A stretch of 64,000 nt of DNA from Paenibacillus periandrae (GTDB taxonomy: Bacteria > Bacillota > Bacilli > Paenibacillales > NBRC-103111), in assembly GCF_022458865.1 (NCBI RefSeq), contig NZ_JAJNMU010000011.1, positions 186,001 to 250,000 on the forward strand. Reading direction: 5' to 3'. This document shows positions 54,340 through 63,093 of this stretch, piece after piece. The notes below the pieces were generated by a model that did no database searches, had not been told where the DNA came from, and saw nothing but the letters and a program-made list of their open reading frames with translations. The position numbers and the translations under genes are program-made. How positions within the stretch are numbered: the stretch's first letter is position 1; each line of letters begins with the position of its first letter.

Positions 54340-54508
54340 GTTCAAAAAGTCCTCATTTGATCACGAAGTTTCACAGAAAGCTTAATCGGCATCGAATCTT
54401 GCATTCAGGCTCGAAGTGCGGTACTCCTAAATGGTTCTGCCTAAACACCGTTCCTCCTCCTATACCTTCTTGCAACCTTCTCGGTGCTGAAATGTCGACT
54501 TTTGGAAC
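54340..54508. repeat. MITE-like element with terminal inverted repeats
   Basis: GTTCAAAAAGTC (54340-54351) and GACTTTTGGAAC (54497-54508) are inverse copies with one mismatch. Pairing extends inward: CATTT and GA..AG follow in both ends, giving imperfect 25-30-base inverted repeats. The 169 bases have no gene. It sits between two operon genes that are normally adjacent. Confidence 0.65.
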
Positions 54509-54557
54509 TTGCACTTGTAATCAGGGGAATGATAGATTTCGGAAAAAGGTGAATCAA

Positions 54558-55121
54558 GTGGATCAACACTGGGTTTATATTGTATTATTTGGACTCGTTT
54601 TCATTATTTATGCGAAAATCATTCCGAAAGCAAGCGGAGCAAAAGGTCAGGGCAGCCCGACCGTTCAAGAGATTGAGGAAGCAATGGAACACTTTACGGC
54701 AGAGCTGGACGAGCAGAACAAAGCCTTGATCCAGTTGCTTGCAGAAACCAAACGAGATTATGAAGTACAAACTGCCAAGTTAACGTCACGGCTTGAAATT
54801 GTTGAGAAACAATCTGCACTAACTAATCAGGAGCTCAACAAGCTTGGTTTTGCATATGAGGAGCTTCAGAAGAAGATTGCTCATCCACCCGAGAAGGTTC
54901 CTGTAATCGAGCTGCAGAAACCAAGGATCGAAGAGAAAATTATTGATGATGAAGCCCCACCTATTGCAATGAACTTGAAGTCTCGTTACGAGGAACTGTT
55001 TTCGTTATTTGAACAAGGGAAATCGGTAGAGTATATTGCCAAAAAGCTGAATATGAATAAAGGTGAGATCAATTTGATCTTTCAGTTGGCGAAGCAGGAG
55101 GAAAAACTCAATGCTCACTAA
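54558..55121 (+). CDS. swrB: SwrB-like protein
   Basis: GTG 54558 with AAGGTG upstream; the open frame upstream to 54168 is not coding and crosses the MITE-like repeat. 187 residues: an N-terminal membrane span (WVYIVLFGLVFIIYAKIIP), a coiled coil, and a C-terminal helix-turn-helix-like part (GKSVEYIAKKLNMNKGEINL). This architecture and the place after sigD match SwrB, which activates flagellar export assembly in B. subtilis. Confidence 0.8.
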   Translation: MDQHWVYIVLFGLVFIIYAKIIPKASGAKGQGSPTVQEIEEAMEHFTAELDEQNKALIQLLAETKRDYEVQTAKLTSRLEIVEKQSALTNQELNKLGFAYEELQKKIAHPPEKVPVIELQKPRIEEKIIDDEAPPIAMNLKSRYEELFSLFEQGKSVEYIAKKLNMNKGEINLIFQLAKQEEKLNAH

Positions 55122-55626
55122 CAAATCGTTATTGTACGGTTTAGGAATTGGCTTAATTGTAGGTGCCTCCTTGCTCCAGCTGATGAACGCTGCCAAACCA
55201 TCGGCAGTCAAAGCAGATCTAATGAAGGGCGCGGCAATAAGTGAGATGGACCATGTTCAATTGAAGGAAGCGGCCTCCAAGTACTTTCAGGTTTTTGACA
55301 ACGATCAGAAGATGCTGAGCCAGACACAGGTGGATGCTCTTGTGCTGCAGAAGGTGAAAGAGGAGAAGGACAAGCAGCCCGCAGAACAACCGCCTGCGCC
55401 TGTGAAGGAAGTCGTTAAGGAAACCTATATTTATGTGTCCAGTGGGCTAAATGCTGGCAATGTGGGCGATTTATTAGTGACCAGCGGTGTCATTACAGAC
55501 CGTAAAGCATTTGAGGATATGATGTACCAGCAACAATTAAATGAGAAGATTGTATCCGGCGTTCATGTTTTCAAAGGTCCCATGGAGCTTGCACGTGTGG
55601 TTTCAAATATAACAACCCGTCCATAA
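55111..55626 (+). CDS. membrane-anchored protein, 171 aa
   Basis: One N-terminal membrane span (LLYGLGIGLIVGASLLQLM), then a long charged linker and a C-terminal domain (TYIYVSSGLNAGNVGDLLVT, ITDRKAFEDMMYQQQLN) like the small LysM-like part of MltG/YceG proteins. It overlaps swrB by 11 bases and ends the fla/che operon. No defined function. Confidence 0.7.
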   Translation: MLTNKSLLYGLGIGLIVGASLLQLMNAAKPSAVKADLMKGAAISEMDHVQLKEAASKYFQVFDNDQKMLSQTQVDALVLQKVKEEKDKQPAEQPPAPVKEVVKETYIYVSSGLNAGNVGDLLVTSGVITDRKAFEDMMYQQQLNEKIVSGVHVFKGPMELARVVSNITTRP

Positions 55627-55660
55627 GCCAAGCCTGACAATAGGTTTGGTTTCTTTATAA
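55626..55660 (+). terminator. end of the fla/che operon
   Basis: AGCCAAGCCT/AGGTTTGGTT stem, then TTCTTTAT. Moderate terminator. Confidence 0.65.
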
Positions 55661-55705
55661 TATCAGATTTTATAAGTTTTCAGCAGAGCTGAATATTCTG
55701 ATATC

Positions 55706-55775
55706 GCAAGAAAAGCAACCTGTTGGACACGAATGTATCTTCACCGAATAGGCTTCGATCAGGAGCTTTTCTTAT
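55706..55775 (+). other. hairpin upstream of the rpsB promoter
   Basis: AAGAAAAGC plus CCTG (from about 55708) pairs with CAGG plus GCTTTTCTT (to about 55772) around a loop of some 38 bases. It lies upstream of the rpsB promoter and so is not in the rpsB mRNA; possibly part of a second terminator. Confidence 0.4.
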
Positions 55776-55817
55776 ATCAAAAAATATTTTTTATCATAGG
55801 AATAATAGCAATGACTG

Positions 55818-55846
55818 TTGCATACCTATTTCAGTTGTGGTATAGT
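55818..55846 (+). promoter_or_regulatory. rpsB promoter
   Basis: TTGCAT (55818-55823), 17 bases, TATAGT (55841-55846). The roughly 120-base leader before ATG 55972 contains TTCCCGGCGGGAA, a short stem, and may carry feedback control by S2 (not proven). Confidence 0.75.
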
Positions 55847-55971
55847 TATTGACGGTGTTAAAACGCACGCTGGTCAATTCGCATAAGGGTGCTTCCCGGC
55901 GGGAAGTTTTATGTCGAAGATGCGACTATAGCGGAGGAGACCCAAAACCAATTTAGAGGAGGTGTGTGAAG

Positions 55972-56670
55972 ATGGCAGTAATCTCCATGAAACAGCTTTT
56001 AGAAGCTGGAGTTCACTTCGGTCACCAGACTCGTCGTTGGAATCCGAAAATGGATCGTTACATCTTCACTGAAAGAAACGGAATTTACATTATCGATTTA
56101 CAAAAAACGGTGAAAAAGGTTGAAGAAGCTTATAACTTCGTTAAATCAGTAGCCGACCAAAACGGTACAATCTTGTTCGTAGGAACAAAGAAGCAAGCGC
56201 AAGATTCAGTTGCAGAAGAAGCAGCTCGCTGCGGTATGTTCTACATTAACCAACGTTGGTTGGGTGGAACATTGACCAACTTCCAAACGATTCAAAAGCG
56301 TATTGATCGTTTGAAGCAATTGGAAAGATGGGAAGAAGACGGTACTTTTGAAGTTCTTCCTAAGAAAGAAGTTATCATCCTTCGTAAAGAAAAAGATCGC
56401 TTGGAGAAATTCCTTGGCGGTATCAAGAATATGAAGGGCCTTCCAAGTGCATTGTTCATCATCGATCCTCGTAAAGAGCGTATCGCGGTTGCAGAAGCTC
56501 GCAAGCTGGGTATTCCAATCGTAGGTATCGTAGATACAAACTGCGATCCAGATGAAATCGATTATGTCATTCCTGGTAATGACGATGCAATCCGTGCAGT
56601 TAAGCTGTTAACAGCTAAAATTGCCGATGCAGTGGTTGAAGCACATCAAGGCGAACAAACTACAGCTTAA
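55972..56670 (+). CDS. rpsB: 30S ribosomal protein S2
   Basis: ATG 55972 after AGAGGAGGTG; 232 residues. MKQLLEAGVHFGHQTRRWNP, FINQRWLGGTLTNFQTIQKR-type segment, and IVGIVDTNCDPDEIDYVIPG. Bound late to the small subunit. Confidence 0.98.
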   Translation: MAVISMKQLLEAGVHFGHQTRRWNPKMDRYIFTERNGIYIIDLQKTVKKVEEAYNFVKSVADQNGTILFVGTKKQAQDSVAEEAARCGMFYINQRWLGGTLTNFQTIQKRIDRLKQLERWEEDGTFEVLPKKEVIILRKEKDRLEKFLGGIKNMKGLPSALFIIDPRKERIAVAEARKLGIPIVGIVDTNCDPDEIDYVIPGNDDAIRAVKLLTAKIADAVVEAHQGEQTTA

Positions 56671-56681
56671 ATAGTGAATAG

Positions 56682-56727
56682 AAAGGGGTGGTTAAAAGGT
56701 GCAAAATCCTTTCACCGCCCCTTTTTT
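56682..56727 (+). terminator. attenuating hairpin between rpsB and tsf
   Basis: AAAGGGG, GGT and AAAGG pair with CCTTT, ACC and CCCCTTT around a short loop, followed by TTTTTT. It should reduce, not abolish, tsf transcription from the rpsB promoter. Confidence 0.85.
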
Positions 56728-56766
56728 AAGGACCAAGGTTCAACATATATGAGGGAGGCCAAGTTC

Positions 56767-57417
56767 ATGGCGGTTAATGCAGCATCAGTAAAGGAATTAC
56801 GTGCAAGTACAGGAGCAGGTATGCTCGATTGTAAGAATGCGTTGGAAGAAGCAAACGGTGATTTGACAAAAGCGGCTGAGCTTCTGCGTGAAAAAGGATT
56901 GTCTGCAGCAGCTAACAAAGCAGGACGTATTGCTACAGAGGGTGTTGTTGAATCTTATATCCATGCTGGTGGCCGTATCGGCGTATTGGTTGAAGTAAAC
57001 TGTGAAACCGATTTTGTTGCCAAAACAGATCAGTTCAAAGATTTTGTTAGAGATGTAGCTATGCAAATTGCTGCTGCTAACCCGTTGTATGTTCGTCGTG
57101 AAGAAGTGCCGCAGGAAGCTCTTGACAAAGAACGCGAAATCTTGACGAACCAAGCATTGAACGAAGGCAAGCCGGCTAACATCGTTGAAAAAATGGTTGA
57201 TGGTCGTATTGGCAAATATTACGAAGAATATTGCTTGATGGAGCAAACGTTCATCAAAGATCCTGACAAAAAAATCAGCCAATTGATCAACGAAAAAGTT
57301 TCCAAAATTGGTGAAAACATCACGATCCGCCGCTTTGTTCGTTTTGAACTAGGTGAAGGCTTAGAGAAGAAAACAGAAAACTTCGCAGAAGAAGTTATGG
57401 CACAAGTAAAGAAATAA
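56767..57417 (+). CDS. tsf: elongation factor Ts
   Basis: ATG 56767 with GGGAGG upstream; earlier starts lie in the attenuator. 216 residues. VKELRASTGAGMLDCKNALE, LREKGLSAAANKAGRIATEG and VNCETDFVAKTDQFKDFV. Exchanges GDP on EF-Tu. Confidence 0.98.
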   Translation: MAVNAASVKELRASTGAGMLDCKNALEEANGDLTKAAELLREKGLSAAANKAGRIATEGVVESYIHAGGRIGVLVEVNCETDFVAKTDQFKDFVRDVAMQIAAANPLYVRREEVPQEALDKEREILTNQALNEGKPANIVEKMVDGRIGKYYEEYCLMEQTFIKDPDKKISQLINEKVSKIGENITIRRFVRFELGEGLEKKTENFAEEVMAQVKK

Positions 57418-57440
57418 ATTCATAGTCCATGATCAGATAG

Positions 57441-57467
57441 CGGGAACACTTTGTGTTCCTCTTTTTT
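57441..57467 (+). terminator. tsf terminator
   Basis: GGAACAC, TTT, GTGTTCC, then a T run. Confidence 0.9.
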
Positions 57468-57510
57468 ACACAAACATCAATAGCTGCTTTTTCGAACAGG
57501 GGGGATAAGC

Positions 57511-58236
57511 TTGGAACGTCCTATTTACAAACGGGTTATTCTGAAATTGAGCGGAGAAGCTTTGGCAGGACAGCAAGGATTTGGTATTGATTCTGAGACG
57601 ATTTCCTCAATAGCTCAGCAGGTTAAACAAGTCGTGGAATTAAACGTTGAAGTCGCAATCGTTGTGGGCGGCGGCAATATATGGAGAGGCATAGCTGGAA
57701 GCGAAAAAGGTATCGACAGAGCTACAGCCGACTATATGGGAATGCTGGCAACAGTCATGAATTCATTGGCTCTTCAAGATGCGCTTGAAACCATTGATGT
57801 TCCAACTCGTGTACAATCCTCCATTAACATGCAGCAAGTAGCTGAGCCTTACATACGTCGAAGAGCTATTCGACACTTGGAAAAAGGTAGAGTTGTCATT
57901 TTCGCGGCAGGGACAGGCAATCCGTTCTTCTCGACGGATACGACTGCGGCACTGAGAGCTGCAGAGATTGAAGCTGAAGTGATTCTCATGGCCAAAAATA
58001 AAGTTGATGGTGTATATTCGGCAGATCCTTTCAAAGACTCAAGCGCGATCAAATATGAAACGCTTACGTATTTGGAAGTTTTAAATAAAAATTTAGGTGT
58101 TATGGATTCAACAGCTTCATCACTTTGCATGGATAATAATCTTCCATTAATCGTATTTTCGATTACGGAAAGTGGTAATATTAAACGTGTGGTATTAGGT
58201 GAAAAAATTGGAACGATTGTAAAAGGGAGTGTCTAA
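57511..58236 (+). CDS. pyrH: UMP kinase
   Basis: TTG start with GGGGGGAT upstream; 241 residues. VILKLSGEALAGQQGFGID, VVGGGNIWRG, NPFFSTDTTAALRAAEIEAE and NKVDGVYSADP. Phosphorylates UMP; hexameric bacterial type. Confidence 0.97.
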   Translation: MERPIYKRVILKLSGEALAGQQGFGIDSETISSIAQQVKQVVELNVEVAIVVGGGNIWRGIAGSEKGIDRATADYMGMLATVMNSLALQDALETIDVPTRVQSSINMQQVAEPYIRRRAIRHLEKGRVVIFAAGTGNPFFSTDTTAALRAAEIEAEVILMAKNKVDGVYSADPFKDSSAIKYETLTYLEVLNKNLGVMDSTASSLCMDNNLPLIVFSITESGNIKRVVLGEKIGTIVKGSV

Positions 58237-58240
58237 CGAT

Positions 58241-58795
58241 ATGCCTCAATCGATAAAGAAAAATGCAGAGGACCGTATGGAGAAAGCCATTGGTTCTTTA
58301 AAGAAAGAGCTTTCCAGTTTACGTGCTGGAAGAGCTGTACCGGCCCTGCTGGATCGCGTTCAAGTGGAATATTACGGGGCTATGACACCTGTCAACCAAT
58401 TGGCTAATATCAGTACACCTGATTCTCGTACCCTGATGATCCAGCCTTGGGATAAGAGCTCGATGTCGGCCATCGAAAAAGCCATCATGAAATCAGATTT
58501 GGGATTGACTCCATCTAATGATGGATCGATGATTCGCATTATGATTCCGGCGTTGACTTCAGAACGCAGATCAGAATTGGTGAAAATGACTCGCAAATTT
58601 GGTGAAGAAGCCAAGGTTGCGATTAGAAATGTTCGCCGCGATGCGAATGATGATATCAAAAAGCTCGAGAAAAATGGTATATCTGAGGATGAATCACGTA
58701 AATATCAAGAGGATATCCAAAAATTTACCGATAAGTACATTTCGGAAGTCGATAAGGTTCTTGTGGCTAAAGAAAAAGAGATTATGGAAGTATAA
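58241..58795 (+). CDS. frr: ribosome recycling factor
   Basis: 184 residues from ATG 58241 (GGGAG about 11 bases upstream); a GTG at 58229 within the end of pyrH is the alternative. RMEKAIGSLKKELSSLRAGR, RTLMIQPWDKSSMSAIEKAI and IRNVRRDANDDIKKLEK. Frees ribosomes after termination. Confidence 0.97.
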   Translation: MPQSIKKNAEDRMEKAIGSLKKELSSLRAGRAVPALLDRVQVEYYGAMTPVNQLANISTPDSRTLMIQPWDKSSMSAIEKAIMKSDLGLTPSNDGSMIRIMIPALTSERRSELVKMTRKFGEEAKVAIRNVRRDANDDIKKLEKNGISEDESRKYQEDIQKFTDKYISEVDKVLVAKEKEIMEV

Positions 58796-58802
58796 TCATA
58801 GA

Positions 58803-58826
58803 GACCCCCTTGTAAGGGGGCTTTTA
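58803..58826 (+). terminator. weak terminator after frr
   Basis: CCCCCTT/AAGGGGG with a 2-base loop (possibly 4), then CTTTT. Short U-run, so partial. Confidence 0.55.
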
Positions 58827-58853
58827 GTCTTTCCTTATTGGAGGAAGCAATAG

Positions 58854-59621
58854 ATGATACCTTTCAAAAAATGGTTTGGAAGCAAGCCACTGAGCGCCGA
58901 GCAAATGGAACGGTTAGATGCCGATAATGTACCAAACCATGTAGCAGTTATCATGGACGGCAATGGCCGATGGGCTCAGAAGCGCGGATTACCGCGTGTT
59001 GCAGGGCATCACTCAGGTATGAAAAATGTAAAAAAGATTACAATGGCTGCGAACTCCATTGGCGTCAGTGTATTAACGTTATATGCATTTTCTACGGAAA
59101 ATTGGAAAAGACCAAAAGAAGAAGTGGATTATTTGATGAAGCTTCCAATTGAATTTTTTCCAAAAGAGATCGAGGAATTAATTGCAAATAATGTTCAGAT
59201 TCGCATGACGGGCTGGCATGAAGGCTTGCCGGATTATACGTTAAAGGCGATTCAAGACGCAATCGAACAAACCAAGAACAACGACGGTCTCATTTTGAAT
59301 TTTGCTTTAAATTACGGTAGTCGTAAAGAGATGTTATCCGGTGTGAAGCAAATTGCCCAGGATGTGCAATCCGGTAAGCTCGATGCGGATGAGATCGATG
59401 AAACTATGTTTTCGAGGTATATGTTAACCCATCCACTTCCGGATCCTGACTTATTAATTCGCACGAGTGGTGAGCTGCGCATTAGCAATTTTATGTTATG
59501 GCAATTGGCTTACTCTGAGCTGTGGTTTACTGAGTTGTGCTGGCCGGAATTTACCGAGCAGGATTTTTTTGATGCTGTTCAAGAATATCAGCGGCGGGCC
59601 CGCAGATATGGCGGCCTGTAG
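58854..59621 (+). CDS. uppS: undecaprenyl diphosphate synthase
   Basis: 255 residues. VAVIMDGNGRWAQKRGLPRV with catalytic Asp35, HHSGMKNVKKI, FSTENWKRP and LIRTSGELRISNFMLWQLAY. Makes the C55 lipid carrier for cell wall building. Confidence 0.97.
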   Translation: MIPFKKWFGSKPLSAEQMERLDADNVPNHVAVIMDGNGRWAQKRGLPRVAGHHSGMKNVKKITMAANSIGVSVLTLYAFSTENWKRPKEEVDYLMKLPIEFFPKEIEELIANNVQIRMTGWHEGLPDYTLKAIQDAIEQTKNNDGLILNFALNYGSRKEMLSGVKQIAQDVQSGKLDADEIDETMFSRYMLTHPLPDPDLLIRTSGELRISNFMLWQLAYSELWFTELCWPEFTEQDFFDAVQEYQRRARRYGGL

Positions 59622-59641
59622 CAGGCGACGGAGGTATAGAC

Positions 59642-60442
59642 TTGAAGCAGCGAATAGTAACAGGAATCATAGCAGCGATTGTTTTCTTGACCCTTTTATA
59701 TTTGGGCAGTTATTGGTTTACCGGCCTGATTGTCATTACCTCATTAGTCGGTTTTTATGAATATGTGAAAATGAACAAACTCAACCCCTTTTCTTTAACT
59801 TCATTTGTTGGTTATTTGGGGGTTGGTTTATTATGCTTGCCTTGGACCTTAACTGCGATTTCAGTTATAAGCTCTTCAACAAATTTGATATGGCTGTTAC
59901 TATTTGTTTTATTATGCATTACAGTACTTTCCAAGAATAAAGTAACCATTGATCATATATCTACCTTGTTTTTAGGTGTCGTTTATATTGGTATTGGCTT
60001 TCACTATATGATAGAAACAAGAATGATGGAGCAGAATGGGCTATTTTGGACCCTGCTGATTTTTTTCTGTATTTGGGCTACGGATTCTGGCGCGTATTTT
60101 ACCGGATCACAATTTGGTAAAACTCCGTTATGGCCCACGATCAGTCCGAAAAAATCGATAGAAGGCTCAGTTGGCGGCATTATCATCTCGGTAGTGGTCG
60201 CTATTTGCTTCTCGCTATTGCATTCTGAATTGCTATCGTGGAAGCAGGCAATTGTCATTGGAGTGATCATTGCTGTTGTCGGTCAGATGGGAGATCTGAT
60301 CCAATCTGCATACAAACGTATTAAAGGTATCAAGGATACAGGAACGATCTTACCAGGCCACGGTGGGGTGCTGGATCGTGTAGACAGCTGGTTGATTGTG
60401 TTTCCGATGGTCCAGATCCTAGCTCTGCTGCCGCACGCATAA
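59642..60442 (+). CDS. cdsA: phosphatidate cytidylyltransferase
   Basis: TTG start; 266 residues with about seven membrane spans. WATDSGAYFTGSQFGKTP and the C-terminal family signature GDLIQSAYKRIKGIKDTG then LPGHGGVLDRVDS. Makes CDP-diacylglycerol. Confidence 0.97.
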   Translation: MKQRIVTGIIAAIVFLTLLYLGSYWFTGLIVITSLVGFYEYVKMNKLNPFSLTSFVGYLGVGLLCLPWTLTAISVISSSTNLIWLLLFVLLCITVLSKNKVTIDHISTLFLGVVYIGIGFHYMIETRMMEQNGLFWTLLIFFCIWATDSGAYFTGSQFGKTPLWPTISPKKSIEGSVGGIIISVVVAICFSLLHSELLSWKQAIVIGVIIAVVGQMGDLIQSAYKRIKGIKDTGTILPGHGGVLDRVDSWLIVFPMVQILALLPHA

Positions 60443-60462
60443 ATAGTTAATTGAGGTGAATC

Positions 60463-61608
60463 ATGAAGCATATCGCCATACTCGGTTCTACAGGGTCCAT
60501 AGGGACGCAAACCCTGGATGTACTGGCACATTCTCCCGAGCAGTACAAAGTGGAGGGACTTGCAGGTGGGTACAATTTGCCTTTATTGCTTGAGCAAATC
60601 AAGCAGTTCAAACCCAATAAAGTATCAGTAGCCACCAAAAGCTTGGCGGATGAGCTAAGGCTCCATGTTTCAGCACAAACCTCTGTTTTCTACGGGGATG
60701 AAGGTTTAATGGAGATCGCGGCTGGAACGGATGCGGATTATGTAGTTACTGCATTGGTAGGCAGCCAAGGATTGCGTCCAACACTTGCAGCGATTGAGGC
60801 AGGCAAGGACATCGGACTCGCTAATAAGGAAACGTTAGTCAGCGCAGGCCACTTGGTGACAGAACTCGTGAAAAAACGTGGGGTCAAGCTGCTTCCTATA
60901 GACAGTGAGCATTCTGCGATCTTTCAGTGCTTGAACGGAGAATCAGTACAGAATATTAACAAAATTATTTTAACAGCATCAGGCGGTTCATTCAGAGACC
61001 GCACTCGCGAACAGCTGCAAGGCGTTACAGTCGAACAAGCTCTTCAGCATCCGAATTGGTCGATGGGGGCCAAAATTACTATTGATTCAGCTACTATGGT
61101 TAACAAAGGGCTGGAGGTCATTGAGGCACATTGGTTGTTTGGGTTGCCTTACTCGCAAATTGAAGTGCTGATCCATCCGGAAAGCATTATTCATTCCTGT
61201 GTTGAGTTTGTTGATAATAGTATTATCGCCCAGCTCGGGAACCCTGACATGCGTGTTCCTATTCAGTATGCGCTTACGTATCCCCAGCGACTAGCAACTC
61301 CATCAAAGCCTTTGAATTTAGCCCAAATTGGAAAGCTGAACTTCCGTGAAATGGATTATGTGAGATTTCCATGTTTAAAAATGGCTTTTGATAGTGGAAA
61401 AGCCGGAGGCACTGCTACCACGGTGTACAATGCAGCTAACGAAGTTGCAGTAGCCAGGTTTTTGAAGGGCACTATTGATTTTCTGCAAATTGAGCGGACT
61501 ATTGACAGTGTGCTGAATCAGCATGAGGTTGTGGCGAATCCCAATCTGGAAGAAATTATGGCAGCCGACACCTGGGCAAGAGCTGCAGCAGAAAAAATAA
61601 ATGATTAA
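60463..61608 (+). CDS. dxr: 1-deoxy-D-xylulose 5-phosphate reductoisomerase
   Basis: 381 residues. NADPH site ILGSTGSIGTQTLDVL, LANKETLVSAGHLV, PIDSEHSAIFQCL and metal-binding/active-site GGSFRD. Second step of the MEP isoprenoid pathway, which feeds UppS nearby. Confidence 0.97.
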   Translation: MKHIAILGSTGSIGTQTLDVLAHSPEQYKVEGLAGGYNLPLLLEQIKQFKPNKVSVATKSLADELRLHVSAQTSVFYGDEGLMEIAAGTDADYVVTALVGSQGLRPTLAAIEAGKDIGLANKETLVSAGHLVTELVKKRGVKLLPIDSEHSAIFQCLNGESVQNINKIILTASGGSFRDRTREQLQGVTVEQALQHPNWSMGAKITIDSATMVNKGLEVIEAHWLFGLPYSQIEVLIHPESIIHSCVEFVDNSIIAQLGNPDMRVPIQYALTYPQRLATPSKPLNLAQIGKLNFREMDYVRFPCLKMAFDSGKAGGTATTVYNAANEVAVARFLKGTIDFLQIERTIDSVLNQHEVVANPNLEEIMAADTWARAAAEKIND

Positions 61609-61775
61609 TGATGTCTGTCCAATTCTGTAAGCATCATTCCACCAGCAGGATAATATGTTCATTACATGGAGCGGCTTGTATTTGTGTCGCAAAAAATGTT
61701 AATCTTAATCAAAAGATAAGCATAGCCATGGAACATAAACTTGACTAACCGATGCTTAAGGGAGGACGTTGCGAA

Positions 61776-63029
61776 TTGGCTACGTTGCAAAATGCGTTTC
61801 AAATTGTGCTTTTATTTTTTGTCCTGGTTACGATTCATGAATGGGGACATTTTTATTTTGCCAAAAGAGCAGGCATTCTGGTAAGAGAATTTGCTATAGG
61901 CTTCGGACCCAAAATCCTCTCTTTCAAAAAGGATGAAACCAGATTTACGCTTCGCTTACTGCCGATTGGCGGCTTTGTGCGTATGGCAGGTGAAGACCCG
62001 GAGATGGTTCAAATCAATCCAGGTCAGCGTATTTCGGTGGCTTTACAAGATGATCAGGTCAGCCACATTTACACGGGTGATTTTGACAAGAGAATGGACA
62101 GCTTGATTGGGGTTGTGGAAGAGATTGATTTGGAGCGTAAGCTTTTTGTCAGACTCGATTTGGATGGGGAGCAGCGTCAATTTGCCATTCATCCCCAAGC
62201 TTTACTCATCGTAAAGGGTAAGGAAACGCAGATTGCTCCACTCGACAGACAATTTGCTAGTAAAACAGTGACACAGCGCGCACTTTCGATTTTTGCTGGT
62301 CCCATGATGAACTTTATTCTTGCATTTATTTTGTTTGTGACTGTAGTTTTGATGGCAGGTGTACCTGACAAAATCAAAATACGCAGTACAGAGCCGGGTA
62401 CTCCCGCAGATAAAAGTGGGCTGATTGCTAATGACATTGTTCTTCAAATCAATGATGAGGTTATCGGAGCAGATGCCAACAAGCTGAAAAATTTAATTAA
62501 ACAATCAGCCAATAAACCGATGCTTTGGATCATTGAGCGCAATGGTGAACAGATACGCAAGGAGGTTACTCCGCAAGATAAAGACGGCGGTATCGTCGGA
62601 GTGACCCTGATGCCTGAAAATCGTAAAGCTACCGTTTTGGATGGCGTTAAAAGCGGCTGGAGCAGCTTCTCCATGGCTACTGTCTCGATACTGGACAGCT
62701 TTGGCAAACTGGCAACACTGCAGTTCAAGATGGATGACCTGGGGGGACCCGTTCGTATCGTGGAATTTACAAGTGAGCAGGCTAGTGCAGGCTGGGCACA
62801 ATATATTTTCTGGACAGCTTTAATGAGTTTGTATCTCGGATTGTTTAATTTGCTTCCATTTCCTGCTTTGGACGGCAGTCGTTTGGTATTCCTTGCCTTT
62901 GAGGCGGTACGAGGCAAACCCGTGGATCCAAGCCGCGAAAGCATCGTCCATTTCGTCGGATTTGCGATGCTGATGCTGTTAATGATCGCTGTTACTTATA
63001 ATGATATACTGCGCTTGGTTAAGGGATAA
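61776..63029 (+). CDS. rseP: site-2 protease RseP (RasP)
   Basis: TTG 61776 chosen (GGGAGG 10 bases upstream); ATG 61752 has no such site. 417 residues. HEWGH with zinc ligands His21 and His25 and Glu22, one PDZ domain (near 200-280), and NLLPFPALDGSRLVF as the third zinc motif. It cleaves anti-sigma factors and signal peptides in the membrane. Confidence 0.96.
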   Translation: MATLQNAFQIVLLFFVLVTIHEWGHFYFAKRAGILVREFAIGFGPKILSFKKDETRFTLRLLPIGGFVRMAGEDPEMVQINPGQRISVALQDDQVSHIYTGDFDKRMDSLIGVVEEIDLERKLFVRLDLDGEQRQFAIHPQALLIVKGKETQIAPLDRQFASKTVTQRALSIFAGPMMNFILAFILFVTVVLMAGVPDKIKIRSTEPGTPADKSGLIANDIVLQINDEVIGADANKLKNLIKQSANKPMLWIIERNGEQIRKEVTPQDKDGGIVGVTLMPENRKATVLDGVKSGWSSFSMATVSILDSFGKLATLQFKMDDLGGPVRIVEFTSEQASAGWAQYIFWTALMSLYLGLFNLLPFPALDGSRLVFLAFEAVRGKPVDPSRESIVHFVGFAMLMLLMIAVTYNDILRLVKG

Positions 63030-63093
63030 GCAAAGTTTAAGTTAATGCTTACGAAGTAGCTTTGCTGAAGCAAAGCTTGTAGGAGGATCACTC
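63030..63093 (+). promoter_or_regulatory. alternative hairpins in the proS leader
   Basis: GCAAAG (63030-63035) can pair with CTTTGC (63060-63065), or AGCTTTGCT (63058-63066) can pair with AGCAAAGCT (63069-63077) next to the ribosome binding site AGGAGG. The two pairings exclude each other. No T-box features (no specifier loop or terminator) are visible. Confidence 0.4.

Noticed and set aside
54168..54557. N-terminal extension of swrB
   Set aside because: It overlaps the preceding gene and the MITE-like repeat; a membrane span directly after GTG 54558 with a ribosome binding site marks the real start.
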